Assembly: GCA_021201355.1 (NCBI GenBank)
Contig: JAJQFC010000017.1
Location: 1 to 36,392, forward strand
Source: Planctomycetaceae bacterium
Lineage (GTDB): Bacteria > Planctomycetota > SZUA-567
Length of the DNA stretch: 36,392 nt
Direction: 5' to 3'
Shown here: positions 7,181 through 16,334 of the stretch, piece after piece
Layout of the letters: each line of letters starts with the position of its first letter
How positions within the stretch are numbered: the stretch's first letter is position 1
Notes under the pieces: model-generated
Databases searched by the model: none
Seen by the model: the letters and a program-made list of their open reading frames with translations, nothing else
Told to the model about the DNA's origin: nothing
Program-made: the position numbers and the translations under genes

Positions 7181-9196
7181 ATGAGTTTGATTACGAAGAT
7201 TTTTGTCGCTTTCGCCGTGGTGGTGGCGATAGCCGTTGCCTGCGGCATAGTCGGTTGGCAGGGGGTCGACCGTATCAATGATACGCAGGCGCGGGTCATT
7301 GAGTTCGAGGTCGTCGCGGCCGGCGATCTCCGGATGGCGGAAACGGTCATCCAGGGCATGAGCGTGGCCCAGCGGACGCTTCTCAATTCCAGCCTGAGCA
7401 TGGAAGAACGGAAGGAGCAGCTCACCGTCCTCCAGCAACAGAAGGACGCCCTCGCCGAAGTAAGCGCCGAACTGGCCGACCTTTTCCGCCGGGGCGGTTC
7501 GGTCGTCAACGGCTGGCAGACCCTGAATGCCGAGTGGAACCAGGTCCGGAACCAGCTTACGGCCTGGAATACCATTGTCGACGACGGCGTCGCCAAACTG
7601 AAGGCGTGGGAAGACACCACCATCCTGAACCCGGACGGCCTTCTCCGCGACCTCAACCAGTACCGGGGCGACCACTTCCAACTCGCCGCCCGCCTCGGCG
7701 AAATGATTGCTAAAGAGGAGCCGGACGGCAGCGAAGTCGGTTCGGCCGACAATCTGTGCGCGTTCGGCCGCTGGCGCACCCGGTTCGAGCAGGGGCAGGA
7801 AGTGTTCAGCCAGAACGAGAACATCCGCCGCGCCCTTGACATCATGACAAAACCGCACCGCGACTTCCACCAGTCGGCCCACGACGTTTACACCCTCATC
7901 GCCGACGGGTATGAAGAGAACGCGGAAACCATCACCACCCGCTATATCGAACACCTCGCCGCCGCCCGGGAGGTCATCGCCAGCTTCCAGATGATTATCG
8001 AGGAAGTCGATCGGGCCCGGCAGCTCTATACCGCCGCCGACTCCTTCATTATGGGCGAAACGCGGGAGAGCCGGGCCGCGACCATGGCCGCCCTCGACCA
8101 TTTCACCGAAGAGACGATCAAGAACATGGACGCGAACGTCCTCGCCGCCGCCGCCGGCCGGAACGGCGTCCGCACCATGCAGGGACTGGCGACGTTCGCG
8201 CTTGTTCTCGGTCTCGTCGTGTCGATTGTCCTTTACATCACCATCCGGCGTCAACTGACCGGTCCCCTGACCCGGGTCATCGCCGCCTTGGCTTCAGACG
8301 CCAACCAGGTCGCCGGCATGGCCGGGGACGTCGCCACCAGTTCGTCGTCCCTGTCCCAGGGGTCGGCCGACCAGAGCGCCTCCCTTGAAGAGACCTCGGC
8401 GGCGCTGGAGGAAATCACCTCGATGGCGCGGAAAAACCTGGACAACGCCCAGGCCGCCAACGTCAGTATGCAGGACAATTCGAAACAAATCGCCTCGTCC
8501 TCGGAAGCGGTGGGCCGGATGTCGACGGCGATGTCGGAAATCCGCGATTCCTCCGAGAAGATCGGGAATATCCTGAAAACCATCGAGGAAATCGCCTTCC
8601 AGACCAACCTCCTCGCCCTGAACGCGGCGGTCGAGGCCGCCCGCGCCGGCGAGGCCGGCAAGGGCTTTGCCGTGGTGGCGGACGAGGTCAGGAATCTGGC
8701 GCAGCGGTCGGCACAGGCGGTCAAGGACACGGCGGAACTCATCACCGGCACGGTGGACCGGGTCGGGAACGGCGTCCGCATCACGTCGGAAATCGAATCC
8801 AGCTTCCGGGAGATCGCTTCGACGACGGAACAGATAACCAGGATGGTTGAGGAAATCGACGTCGCCACCGGCGAACAAACCCAGGGTCTCGAGCAGATTA
8901 ATCAGTCGGTCTCCCAAATTGACCAGGTCAATCAGCAGAATGCCCGCCACGCCGAAATGAACGCCCAGGCCAGCGTCCAGTTGAACGACAGTTCGTCCAG
9001 CCTGATGGACCAGATCGACCAGCTTGGCGGCGTGCTCCGGATTATCGTTGGCCGGGGCGCGGTGAACCGTACCGCCATCGGCACGCAGAACGGTAATGGG
9101 AATGGCAACCGGCGCCTTGGCGACGGCAACGGTCCGGTGGAAGTGACGGCGCGGCCGGCGATGCGGGCCTTGCCGATGCCGGACGACCGTTTCTAA
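7181..9196 (+). CDS. Methyl-accepting chemotaxis protein with periplasmic CZB-like zinc motif
   Basis: This is a transmembrane chemoreceptor that signals through CheA/CheW. A first membrane helix (about 7-26) is followed by a long helical periplasmic region, a second helix (about 335-355), a short HAMP-like segment and a cytoplasmic signalling coiled coil. The hairpin tip [20 protein letters not shown] is intact near 470-488. Inside the periplasmic region residues 164-230 carry a pattern like the chemoreceptor zinc-binding (CZB) domain: D164-H165, then C193-AFGRW, then H226-RDF-H230, a 3His/1Cys set. In well-studied CZB proteins this domain is cytoplasmic. The start is fixed by AAGGAG 8 nt before the ATG. 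The gene is monocistronic with a strong hairpin behind it. The C-terminus has an Asn/Gly-rich linker but no obvious CheR-binding pentapeptide. Confidence 0.95.
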   Translation: MSLITKIFVAFAVVVAIAVACGIVGWQGVDRINDTQARVIEFEVVAAGDLRMAETVIQGMSVAQRTLLNSSLSMEERKEQLTVLQQQKDALAEVSAELADLFRRGGSVVNGWQTLNAEWNQVRNQLTAWNTIVDDGVAKLKAWEDTTILNPDGLLRDLNQYRGDHFQLAARLGEMIAKEEPDGSEVGSADNLCAFGRWRTRFEQGQEVFSQNENIRRALDIMTKPHRDFHQSAHDVYTLIADGYEENAETITTRYIEHLAAAREVIASFQMIIEEVDRARQLYTAADSFIMGETRESRAATMAALDHFTEETIKNMDANVLAAAAGRNGVRTMQGLATFALVLGLVVSIVLYITIRRQLTGPLTRVIAALASDANQVAGMAGDVATSSSSLSQGSADQSASLEETSAALEEITSMARKNLDNAQAANVSMQDNSKQIASSSEAVGRMSTAMSEIRDSSEKIGNILKTIEEIAFQTNLLALNAAVEAARAGEAGKGFAVVADEVRNLAQRSAQAVKDTAELITGTVDRVGNGVRITSEIESSFREIASTTEQITRMVEEIDVATGEQTQGLEQINQSVSQIDQVNQQNARHAEMNAQASVQLNDSSSSLMDQIDQLGGVLRIIVGRGAVNRTAIGTQNGNGNGNRRLGDGNGPVEVTARPAMRALPMPDDRF

Positions 9197-9224
9197 CGTT
9201 CGTTATAATTAGGTTATCAGTTAT

Positions 9225-9263
9225 CGAAACAAGGGAGAGCCGGCGCGGCTCTCCCTTGTTTCG
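9225..9263 (+). terminator. Strong hairpin after the chemoreceptor gene
   Basis: Perfect 17-bp stem (9225-9241 with 9247-9263) and a GGCGC loop. There is no long T run after it, only TCTTGTC, but the position 28 nt after the stop fits a terminator. Confidence 0.75.
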
Positions 9264-9765
9264 TCTTGTCCGGCCGGCCGCCACCATGAGAGCATTGAGG
9301 GGAATTTTCGAGATAAACCCGAAGTGGTCGCGAGCTTGATAAGGGCATTTTTCCAAATCGCCGGGAAAAACCTCTACGCTCCTTGTAGCGCCTAATCCGG
9401 ATTATCGCAGAATTTGCATAATGGCTTTTGAATGTCGCACACCCGTTCCGTGGTGGACGCGGGACCGGCCAACAAGCCGGTTCGGAAAGGCATGGAGGCC
9501 CGGAGTACCGAGTTTCCGCTTCGGATTTTCTGGACCTGAGTTTTATTCACAACGATTTATTAACTGGCATAATTTTCTTTTCCGACCGCATCATCCTGTC
9601 ATTAAAGACGTTACTGTAAGAAATAGTCAAACGTCCTACCTTTTTATTAAATATTTGGTTGACTAATGTTAAAATGCCAGATACGTTAACCATTGAAGAT
9701 CTGTGGTTAACCATTAATCATTGAAAGATGCCTATACCTAATTTTCTTATCGAGAGAGGCGGACT
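9264..9765. other. Intergenic region upstream of the ABC operon
   Basis: About 500 nt without a credible gene. The last 120 nt turn AT-rich and hold a TTGACT (9659-9664), whose partner -10 is weak, plus the repeated element at 9685-9729. Confidence 0.5.
9685..9729 (+). promoter_or_regulatory. Candidate operator: direct repeats two helical turns apart
   Basis: GTTAACCATT occurs at 9685-9694 and again at 9706-9715, exactly 21 bp apart. Each copy is followed by a CATTGA(A)AGAT-type element (9691-9700 and 9719-9729). The block sits just downstream of a TTGACT -35 candidate and 37-80 nt before the ABC ATPase start, a likely repressor or activator site for the importer. Confidence 0.45.
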
Positions 9766-11268
9766 ATGCAGCCGATCCTGGAAGCCAAAGACATCAAAAA
9801 AAGCTTTGGCGGCATCCACGCGCTGAAAGGCGTCAACTTCTCCCTGCGGCGCGGCGAGGTCCACGCCCTTCTGGGAGAAAACGGGGCGGGAAAAAGCACC
9901 TTTATCAAGATAATTTCCGGCGCCCACCTTCCCGACACCGGCGAGTTCACCATCCGTGGCGAACACTTGACGAATTATTCCCCGCAGCGCGCCAGGGAAA
10001 TGGGCATCGCCACCATCTACCAGGAAACCAGCCTGTTCCCCGACCTCACCGTGGCGGAAAACCTCTTCGCGGGCGAGCAGCCGCGCACCGCTCTCGGCAT
10101 GGTGGACTGGAAAACCATGCGGAAACGCGCCAGGGAAATATTCGACCAGCTTGGCGTCTACATCCCGGTCCACGAGCGCCTGGGCGACCTCGGCAAGGCG
10201 AGCGCCCAGATGGTGGAAATCGCCAAGGCCCTGTCCCGCGACGCCGACATCCTCATCATGGACGAACCCACCGCCGCCCTGTCCGGCGCCGACGCGGAAA
10301 ACCTCTACGGCATTATCGAACGCATCAAGGCCAAGGGCACGGCCATCATCTTCATCAGCCATCACCTCGAAGAGATCTTCAAGGTCAGCGACCGCGTCAC
10401 CATCCTCCGGGACGGCGTCGTCGGCGGCACCGCCGAGACGAAAGAGGTGGACGAGAAGTGGGTCATCACCCAGATGATCGGCAAGGAAATGGACGAGTCG
10501 AAAATCCGGACCTACCGGACGCCCGGCCGCGAACTCCTCCAGGTCAAGGGCCTGACCCGGGAAGGCTACTTCACCGACGTCAATTTCACCCTTTACGAAG
10601 GGGAAATCCTCGGCATCGCCGGACTGGTCGGGGCGGGAAAGACGGAACTCCTCCGCACCCTCTTCGCCATCGACGGCATGGACGGCGGGCAGATCCTCAT
10701 GGAAGGCGAACCGCTCCCGAGGAAGCCGTACGAAGTGGCACGGCGCGGCATCGGCCTGGTGCCGGAAAACCGGGGCCGGGAAGGGCTTCTTCTCGATCTC
10801 GAGGCGACCCTTAACCTCTCCATGATCAATTACCGCCGCTCGTCCCGCTACGGCCTCCTGAACCGGGCGTCGGAACGGACCACGGCCCGGGACAGCTTCG
10901 AATCCCTCCGCATTAAACCGGCCAACGCCTACAAGCTGAAGGCGGCCAACTTCTCCGGCGGCAACCAGCAGAAAATCGTCCTCGGGAAGTGGCTGGCCGA
11001 CAACCCGAAAGTCATGCTCCTCGACGACCCGACCCAAGGGGTCGACATCAATGCGAAAAACGAAATCCACCGGCTCCTCGACCAGCTCGTCAACCAGGGC
11101 ATGGGTATCGTCCTCGTGTCGTCCGACTTCCAGGAAATTGCCAACCTGGCCGACCGGGTCATGATTATGCGCTCCGGCCGCATTGACACCATTCTTCAAG
11201 ACAAGCCGACGGTCGCCGCCCTCCATGAGGCGGTCAGCGGCACCAGGGAAAGGACGGGCGATGAGTAA
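9766..11268 (+). CDS. Sugar ABC transporter ATPase (RbsA/MglA/XylG type)
   Basis: This is the double-domain ATPase of a CUT2-family sugar importer. The first half has an intact Walker A, GENGAGKST (37-45), and a Walker B, LIMDEPTAAL (about 163-172). The second half has a degenerate Walker A, GLVGAGKTELL (about 286), the signature FSGGNQQKIVLGKWL (about 396) and LLDDPTQGVD (about 418). This asymmetry is normal for the RbsA class. At 500 aa it has the usual length. It is the first gene of a four-gene importer, and its end overlaps the first permease by 8 nt. The substrate is probably a sugar; the binding protein suggests a rhamnose- or autoinducer-2-like ligand. Confidence 0.95.
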   Translation: MQPILEAKDIKKSFGGIHALKGVNFSLRRGEVHALLGENGAGKSTFIKIISGAHLPDTGEFTIRGEHLTNYSPQRAREMGIATIYQETSLFPDLTVAENLFAGEQPRTALGMVDWKTMRKRAREIFDQLGVYIPVHERLGDLGKASAQMVEIAKALSRDADILIMDEPTAALSGADAENLYGIIERIKAKGTAIIFISHHLEEIFKVSDRVTILRDGVVGGTAETKEVDEKWVITQMIGKEMDESKIRTYRTPGRELLQVKGLTREGYFTDVNFTLYEGEILGIAGLVGAGKTELLRTLFAIDGMDGGQILMEGEPLPRKPYEVARRGIGLVPENRGREGLLLDLEATLNLSMINYRRSSRYGLLNRASERTTARDSFESLRIKPANAYKLKAANFSGGNQQKIVLGKWLADNPKVMLLDDPTQGVDINAKNEIHRLLDQLVNQGMGIVLVSSDFQEIANLADRVMIMRSGRIDTILQDKPTVAALHEAVSGTRERTGDE

Positions 11269-12214
11269 CGATCGAAAACGCCAGATTACCATTGCGGTGA
11301 TTATCGTGGTTCTCACCATCGCCTCGGGAATCAAGGATCCCAGCTTTTTCGCCATCTCGAACATCCGGGACATGGCGATAAGCGCATCCTACGTGGTCCT
11401 CGTCGCCATCGGCATGCTCGGGATCATCATCACCGGGGAAATCGACGTCTCCACCGGCGCGGTCCTCGCCATCAGCGGCGCCATCGCCGGCGAACTGGCG
11501 AAGCAGGGGGCGCATCCGGTCGTCTTCATCGGCGCGGCCATCCTCGCCGGGTGCCTCCTCGGCGCCATTAACGGACTCCTTGTCGTCAAGGCGCGCATTC
11601 CCGCCATCGTCGCCACCCTGGGCACCCTGAGCGTCTTCCGCGGCTGTTTCATTCTCGTCACCAGCGGCAAGTGGGTGACGAACCTGCCGCCGTCCATCCT
11701 CCAATTCGGGCGCGGGCAGCTCCTGGGGATTCCTGTCTCCATCCTTATTGCCGTGATTGTGGTGGCGATCGCGGGGCTGGTCCTTCAGTCGACCCGCTAC
11801 GGACGGAACATTTTCAGCCTTGGGTCGAACGCCTCCGCCGCCCACCTGGCCGGCATCAACACACCCTGGGTCAAGGCGTCCACTTTCGTGGTCAGCGGCG
11901 GCCTGAACGGCCTCGCCTCCGTCATCTTTGCCGGCCTCTATGGGAGCATCCAGTCGGGGACCGGCACCGGTCTCGAAATGACCGCCATCGCCTCCGTCGT
12001 CGTCGGCGGGGCCAGCATCAACGGCGGCTCCGGGACGGCTCTCGGAACGGTGTTCGGCGCCATCCTCATCACCATGATTTCCACCGTCCTCATTTTCTTC
12101 CAGATTAGCGCCTACTGGGAGCAGGCGGTGCACGGACTCCTTATCCTGTTTGCCGTCGGCTACTACTCCGTCGCCACCGGCAGGGTGAAGAGGAAGCGTC
12201 CGACATCCGCCTGA
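11261..12214 (+). CDS. Sugar ABC transporter permease (CUT2), first
   Basis: BPD_transp_2-type inner-membrane permease of 317 aa with about 8-10 hydrophobic segments. The family motifs GEIDVSTGAVLAISG and SVVVGGASINGGSGTALGTV are present. The start is ATG 11261, which overlaps the ATPase stop by 8 nt and has AAGGACGGG just upstream. A longer frame from 11183 would add 26 Arg/Pro-rich residues translated inside the ATPase gene and is rejected. Together with the second permease it forms a heterodimeric channel, as in RhaPQ and LsrCD importers. Confidence 0.93.
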   Translation: MSNDRKRQITIAVIIVVLTIASGIKDPSFFAISNIRDMAISASYVVLVAIGMLGIIITGEIDVSTGAVLAISGAIAGELAKQGAHPVVFIGAAILAGCLLGAINGLLVVKARIPAIVATLGTLSVFRGCFILVTSGKWVTNLPPSILQFGRGQLLGIPVSILIAVIVVAIAGLVLQSTRYGRNIFSLGSNASAAHLAGINTPWVKASTFVVSGGLNGLASVIFAGLYGSIQSGTGTGLEMTAIASVVVGGASINGGSGTALGTVFGAILITMISTVLIFFQISAYWEQAVHGLLILFAVGYYSVATGRVKRKRPTSA

Positions 12215-12265
12215 TGACGCGTCACCCGTATTGAAATCCGCGACCCGCTCGCTTTGGAGAACGTT

Positions 12266-13234
12266 ATGCAAGAATCCTCGCCCGTTATGGGATTTGTGAA
12301 AAAGCACAAGGAAATCGTCGTGCTCCTCGTGGTGCTGGCGGTGGTGCTCCTCGTCATGTCCCAATTGTCCCGCTTCTTCCTGTCCTTCCGGAATCTTCTC
12401 GAGGCGACCCGGCTCGGATCGGAAATCGGCATTATTGCCATCGGCATGGCCATGGTCATCCTCTTGGGCGGCATCGACCTATCCGTCGGCGCGGTGTTCG
12501 CGGTGAGCGCGGTTACTATGGGGATGGTCGTCGATTCCGGATCGCCGGTCGTCCTCGCCATGGCGGCGGCGCTCGTCACCGGCGCGGTCCTCGGCTCGTT
12601 CAACGGACTGGTCGTCAGTACGATCAAAATACCGCCCATTATCACCACTCTCGGCACCATGAGTCTGTTCCGGGGCTTGGCCATGGGGATTTCCCGGGGA
12701 AAATCCTTCCCCATTCCGGAAGCGCTTTACGACAGTATCGGCGGCAAGTCCGTCCTCGGCGTGCCGCTCCAGTTCCTCATTTTCCTGGCCGCCGCCCTGG
12801 CTGTCGTGTTCCTCCTTCGCCGCACCACCCTCGGCCGTAGCCTCATCGCCACCGGGAACAATCCGGTCGCCGCCATGTTCTCCGGCGTCAACACCCGCCT
12901 GGTCACCATTTTCGCCTACGGCCTGTCCGGCTTTTTCTGCAGCCTCGCCGGCATCCTCTTCGCCTGCCGCGTCACCAGCGCCAAGGCAGACTTCGGCATC
13001 GGCTACGAAATGGACGCCATCACCATCGTCGTCCTCGGCGGCGCCTCCCTGAAGGGCGGCAAGGCCAACATCATCGGCGTGGCGCTGGGCATGCTCATCC
13101 TTATCCTCACCCGGCGCGGCCTGACCATGGGGCTGGTCCAGCCGGAACTGCAGACGGTGATTTTCGGCCTCCTTCTTATCGCCGCCGTCGGCTTCAACGC
13201 CTTGTCCACGCCGGTGGGGCGGGGCGGAAAGTAA
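12266..13234 (+). CDS. Sugar ABC transporter permease (CUT2), second
   Basis: Second CUT2 permease of 322 aa with the matching motifs GGIDLSVGAVFAVSA and IVVLGGASLKGGKANIIGV. The start is ATG 12266, with GGAG 7 nt upstream; a TTG at 12254 is less likely. The gene lies 51 nt after the first permease. Two different permeases plus one double ATPase match the rhamnose and autoinducer-2 importers rather than the ribose importer, which uses one permease. Confidence 0.93.
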   Translation: MQESSPVMGFVKKHKEIVVLLVVLAVVLLVMSQLSRFFLSFRNLLEATRLGSEIGIIAIGMAMVILLGGIDLSVGAVFAVSAVTMGMVVDSGSPVVLAMAAALVTGAVLGSFNGLVVSTIKIPPIITTLGTMSLFRGLAMGISRGKSFPIPEALYDSIGGKSVLGVPLQFLIFLAAALAVVFLLRRTTLGRSLIATGNNPVAAMFSGVNTRLVTIFAYGLSGFFCSLAGILFACRVTSAKADFGIGYEMDAITIVVLGGASLKGGKANIIGVALGMLILILTRRGLTMGLVQPELQTVIFGLLLIAAVGFNALSTPVGRGGK

Positions 13235-13308
13235 AGTTTTAGTGTCCACGCCGCCGTCCGTCCGTGGAAGACGGGAGCGGCTTTCCATTCACAAGAAAGG
13301 GAACCGTC

Positions 13309-14301
13309 ATGTCAAGAATTTCCAGGCTGTTGGTGGCTGCGCTGATCGTCGTCGGACTCGCGGCCGGTATGTCCCGGGCGCGGGCGGAAGAGTATCGCAT
13401 CGTCGTCATGCCGAAGGTGGTCGGCATCGACTACTTCAACGCGGTCGAAGAAGGGGTCATCGACGCCGGCAAGGAACTTGAAGGGAAGGTCGAAGTCATC
13501 TGGATGGGCCCGACCCAGGATCAGGTGGAACGGCAGATCGAAATGATCGACAACCTCATCGCCACCCAGCCCCACGCCATTTGCGTCGCCAGTAACGACA
13601 ACGCCGCCATCGTCCCCATTCTCCGCCGCGCCAGCCGGGAAGGCATCAAGGTTCTGAGCTGGGACGGCGACGCCGACTTCCGCGACTTCTTCGTCAACCT
13701 CGTCGACTACGACGAATTCGGCAAGGGCCTGGTCGAAGCCCTGGTCAAGGAAATGGGCCCGGAAGGCGACATCGCCATCATCACCACCTCCTTCACCGCC
13801 CCGAACCAGGTCAAATGGATTGAAGGCATCGAAAAACACATCGCCGCCGCCTATCCCGGCCTGAAAATCGTCGACACCCGGCCGGCCGGTGAAAACACCG
13901 AACGCGCCTACCGCCTCACCCAGGATCTCCTGAAGAGCATGCCGAATCTCAAGGGCGTGATCGCCCTCGGCGTGCCGAACGTTCCCGGCGCCATCGACGC
14001 CATCAAGGAAGCGGGCATGATCGGCAAGGTCGCCATCGTCGGCAACGCCACTCCGAACGTCGCCCGGAAATACCTGAAGGACGGCGACGTCAAGTCCATC
14101 CTCCTCTGGGACGCGCCCGCCCACGGCTACCTCACCGTCTACTCGGCCTACCGCCTCCTCACGGACGGTCTGGAAGAAGGCGTTCCCTACGACGCCGGAC
14201 GGATGGGCCAGTTCACCCCGGTCAAGGACAATATCAGCCTTCAGGTGTCCCTGCCGATCATGACCTTCACCAAGGACAATATCGACGACTTTAATTTTTA
14301 A
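13309..14301 (+). CDS. Sugar ABC transporter substrate-binding protein (RhaS/LsrB-like)
   Basis: Periplasmic binding protein of 330 aa (Peripla_BP_4 type). A Sec signal peptide (about 1-26, ending ARA) is followed by the mature EEYRIVVMPKVVGIDYFNAV. The segments EVIWMGPTQDQVERQIEMID, ICVASNDNAAIVPILRRASR and IKVLSWDGDAD closely follow the RhaS/LsrB pattern. I therefore infer a deoxysugar- or autoinducer-2-like ligand rather than ribose or galactose. The start is ATG 13309, with AAAGGGA 8 nt upstream; the longer frame from 13264 is not supported. A GC hairpin after the stop may stabilise this part of the mRNA. Confidence 0.92.
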   Translation: MSRISRLLVAALIVVGLAAGMSRARAEEYRIVVMPKVVGIDYFNAVEEGVIDAGKELEGKVEVIWMGPTQDQVERQIEMIDNLIATQPHAICVASNDNAAIVPILRRASREGIKVLSWDGDADFRDFFVNLVDYDEFGKGLVEALVKEMGPEGDIAIITTSFTAPNQVKWIEGIEKHIAAAYPGLKIVDTRPAGENTERAYRLTQDLLKSMPNLKGVIALGVPNVPGAIDAIKEAGMIGKVAIVGNATPNVARKYLKDGDVKSILLWDAPAHGYLTVYSAYRLLTDGLEEGVPYDAGRMGQFTPVKDNISLQVSLPIMTFTKDNIDDFNF

Positions 14302-14319
14302 AAGGCATCATCCACGGGG

Positions 14320-14349
14320 ACGGCCGCGCACGGGATTGTGCGCGGCCGT
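14320..14349 (+). terminator. Intercistronic hairpin after the binding-protein gene
   Basis: Perfect 12-bp stem (14320-14331 with 14338-14349), GGGATT loop, followed by GTTCC rather than a T run. It probably acts as an mRNA stabiliser or partial terminator between the binding protein and the lactonase-like gene. Confidence 0.6.
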
Positions 14350-14386
14350 GTTCCATCCGCAGTGGGAATAGAAACCGGAGATTCAC

Positions 14387-15220
14387 ATGAGTGCGACCAA
14401 GCTGCACGTCTTCAACCTCGGCGACATGAAAATGGACAAATCGCTGTTAATCAGCCGGGCCACCGTGGCCAGCGTGTCGAAGCCCGCCGCGCCGGCCATT
14501 TTCGCCTCGTTTTCGGTGACGGCGTTCCTCCTCGAGCACGAGGAGGGACTGGTGCTCTTTGACGCCGGCTGCCATCCCGATTCCATGGGAAAAAATGGCC
14601 ACTGGACGGCGTTCCAGCAGGAGCATTACCCGTTTTTCGGCACGCCGGAGCAGAACCTGGTGCGCCAGGTGGAACGGCTCGGAGTGAAGCCGGCGGACGT
14701 TCGTTACATTGTCCTCTCCCACATGCATAACGACCACGCCGGCTGCCTCGAATTTTTCCCCAACGCCACCGTTTACGTTCATGAGGACGAGTTTGCCGCC
14801 GCCATGCAGGCCTACGCCCGGGGCGATCAGGAAACGTCGTATGTGTTGAAGGATATTGACGGCTGGATCGGAAAGCACCTGGACTGGCGCTTTGTTCGTC
14901 GCGATCAGGGGGACATTCCCTTTATGAAGAATGTCACCATTCTGAATTTCGGTCCGGGCCATTCCAGCGGCATGATGGGACTGGAAATCGAACTGGCAAA
15001 CAGCGGCACCATTATCCTCGCTTCGGACAGCATTTACTGTCAGGAAAATTTCTATCCCGAGTTCAAGCCGCTCGGCATCACCTTCGACAGTAAAAACGCC
15101 CGCGCCACGTTGGATCGTATCTACTGGCTATCCAAACAAAAGGATGCCCAGGTTTTCTTCGGACACGACTCCACCCAAACCGCCACGCTGAAGCTGAGTC
15201 CCGACGGTTACTACGACTAA
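14387..15220 (+). CDS. Metallo-beta-lactamase-fold hydrolase, N-acyl-homoserine-lactonase-like
   Basis: This 277-aa dinuclear-metal hydrolase has the metal-binding set SHMHNDHAG (H112, H114, D116, H117), GPGHSSGMMG (H192), ASDSIY (D214) and FFGHD (H260). The spacing and the long N-terminal part resemble the AttM/BlcC/AiiA lactonase group. That group includes enzymes acting on acyl-homoserine lactones and on gamma-butyrolactone. Many members so annotated have no tested substrate, so only lactone hydrolase is a fair inference. The ATG has CCGGAGAT upstream. It lies 85 nt after the binding-protein gene, on the same strand, and is likely the last gene of the importer operon. It could hydrolyse a lactone form of the imported sugar. 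Confidence 0.85.
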   Translation: MSATKLHVFNLGDMKMDKSLLISRATVASVSKPAAPAIFASFSVTAFLLEHEEGLVLFDAGCHPDSMGKNGHWTAFQQEHYPFFGTPEQNLVRQVERLGVKPADVRYIVLSHMHNDHAGCLEFFPNATVYVHEDEFAAAMQAYARGDQETSYVLKDIDGWIGKHLDWRFVRRDQGDIPFMKNVTILNFGPGHSSGMMGLEIELANSGTIILASDSIYCQENFYPEFKPLGITFDSKNARATLDRIYWLSKQKDAQVFFGHDSTQTATLKLSPDGYYD

Positions 15221-15353
15221 TGCGTCCTGGCGAGGCTTCTATTTTACACGACGACATCGCTCGTCACCGCTCTCGCGGCTGAGCCTCGTCGGCAAACCGC
15301 GCCTTGATGACGCGCAGAACCATTCGCTTATGTTATGCATGAGCGCGCGCGGT

Positions 15354-16151
15354 TCAGCCTATTCCGCGCCGGCGGAGAAACCGGCGGAACAGGGCGGGCC
15401 AGATGCGGTTCAGGTAGACGCCGCCGCATTCAATGCCGCCGATGAGCTGTTCCGGGACGTCTTTCCGGATGGCCGGGAGGGCCCGTTTGGCGCATTCCGC
15501 CGCTGAAATGCCCCGTTCCTGACCGACGTCCATGACGCCGTGCTGGCTGCCGTCCGCTTCCAGGGCTTTTTCCGAAATCTCCGTTTTCACCCAGCCGGGC
15601 ACAAGAAGGGTGACGGTAACGCCGGCGCCAAGAAGTTCTTCCCGGAGCGAATCGAACCAGCCGTGGAGGGCGTGCTTCGATGCAGAGTAGAACGACCGCC
15701 GGGGCGCGCCGAACTTGCCGAGACCGCCTGTCAGGGTGACGATCTGTCCCCGGCCCCGGCCGACCATCGGGCCGACAACGCCCCGGGTGAGTTCCACCGC
15801 GCCCCAGAAATCGGTGTCGAAAATCCGGCGGGCGACCGGGAGTTCCGTGTCGGTGGCGAGGCCGCGCATGCCGACGCCGCCGATGTTGCAGAGAATGTCG
15901 ATGCCGCCGAGGCGGGCGTCGGCGTCGGCGGCGAGGTGACGGAGGCGGTCCGTGTCCGCCAGGTCGAACGGCAGTTCCTCCACCCGGGCGGCTCCCCGGC
16001 GGCGGCAGGCCTCGCCGACGGCGGCGAGCCTCTCGACCCGGCGGGCGGAGAGGAGGAGGCGGGCGCCGGCCGAGGCCATTTCCAAAGCCATTGCCTCGCC
16101 GATGCCGGACGAAGCGCCGGTTACCCACACAGTGCGATTTTTTATTTCCAT
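15354..16151 (-). CDS. Short-chain dehydrogenase/reductase-like protein with altered active site
   Basis: Classical SDR fold, 265 aa. The cofactor motif TGASSGIG (11-18) and the YxxxK pair (Y155, K159 in YSASK) are intact. The usual Ser 13 residues before the Tyr is G142 (TLTGGLGKFG instead of an ISS-type motif), and the usual Asn is D114 (DTDFWG). Two of the four catalytic positions are therefore changed, and NNAG is CNIGG. The overall sequence resembles DHRS7-like SDRs with a C-terminal Arg-rich end. GGAG lies 10 nt before the ATG. It is convergent with the lactonase gene. An altered or lost redox activity is possible. Confidence 0.88.
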   Translation of the reverse strand: MEIKNRTVWVTGASSGIGEAMALEMASAGARLLLSARRVERLAAVGEACRRRGAARVEELPFDLADTDRLRHLAADADARLGGIDILCNIGGVGMRGLATDTELPVARRIFDTDFWGAVELTRGVVGPMVGRGRGQIVTLTGGLGKFGAPRRSFYSASKHALHGWFDSLREELLGAGVTVTLLVPGWVKTEISEKALEADGSQHGVMDVGQERGISAAECAKRALPAIRKDVPEQLIGGIECGGVYLNRIWPALFRRFLRRRGIG

Positions 16152-16155
16152 CTAC

Positions 16156-16183
16156 TCAAGTCTCCACCCCTCGCGACCGCTAA
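16156..16183 (+). promoter_or_regulatory. Sigma-28 (FliA)-like promoter A
   Basis: TCAAGTCT (16156-16163), 12 nt, ACCGCTAA (16176-16183). Against the E. coli FliA consensus TAAAGTTT-N11-GCCGATAA it matches 6 of 8 and 6 of 8. It lies about 150 nt before the 60-aa ORF and shares both elements with promoter B at 18386. Confidence 0.6.
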
Positions 16184-16334
16184 TACCTGTATACTGTGTG
16201 GGAGGCCATGAACCGCCTCTTCCACAGCGGACCGCGCGTGAGGAGGGCGGAAGGAGTCCGTCCGCCGGCGCGGCCCGGAGGATCACCCTGTATACTACCG
16301 GAAACGGTCGGGGTATACCAGATGCGAGGAGCGC

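Noticed and set aside
9718-11373. 551-aa minus-strand open frame opposite the ABC ATPase
   Set aside because: Shadow of a well-conserved ATPase gene in GC-rich DNA.
15295-15354. AACCGCGC/GCGCGGTT pairing between the convergent lactonase-like and SDR genes
   Set aside because: 8-bp arms with a loop of about 44 nt and no T run; too weak to call a terminator.
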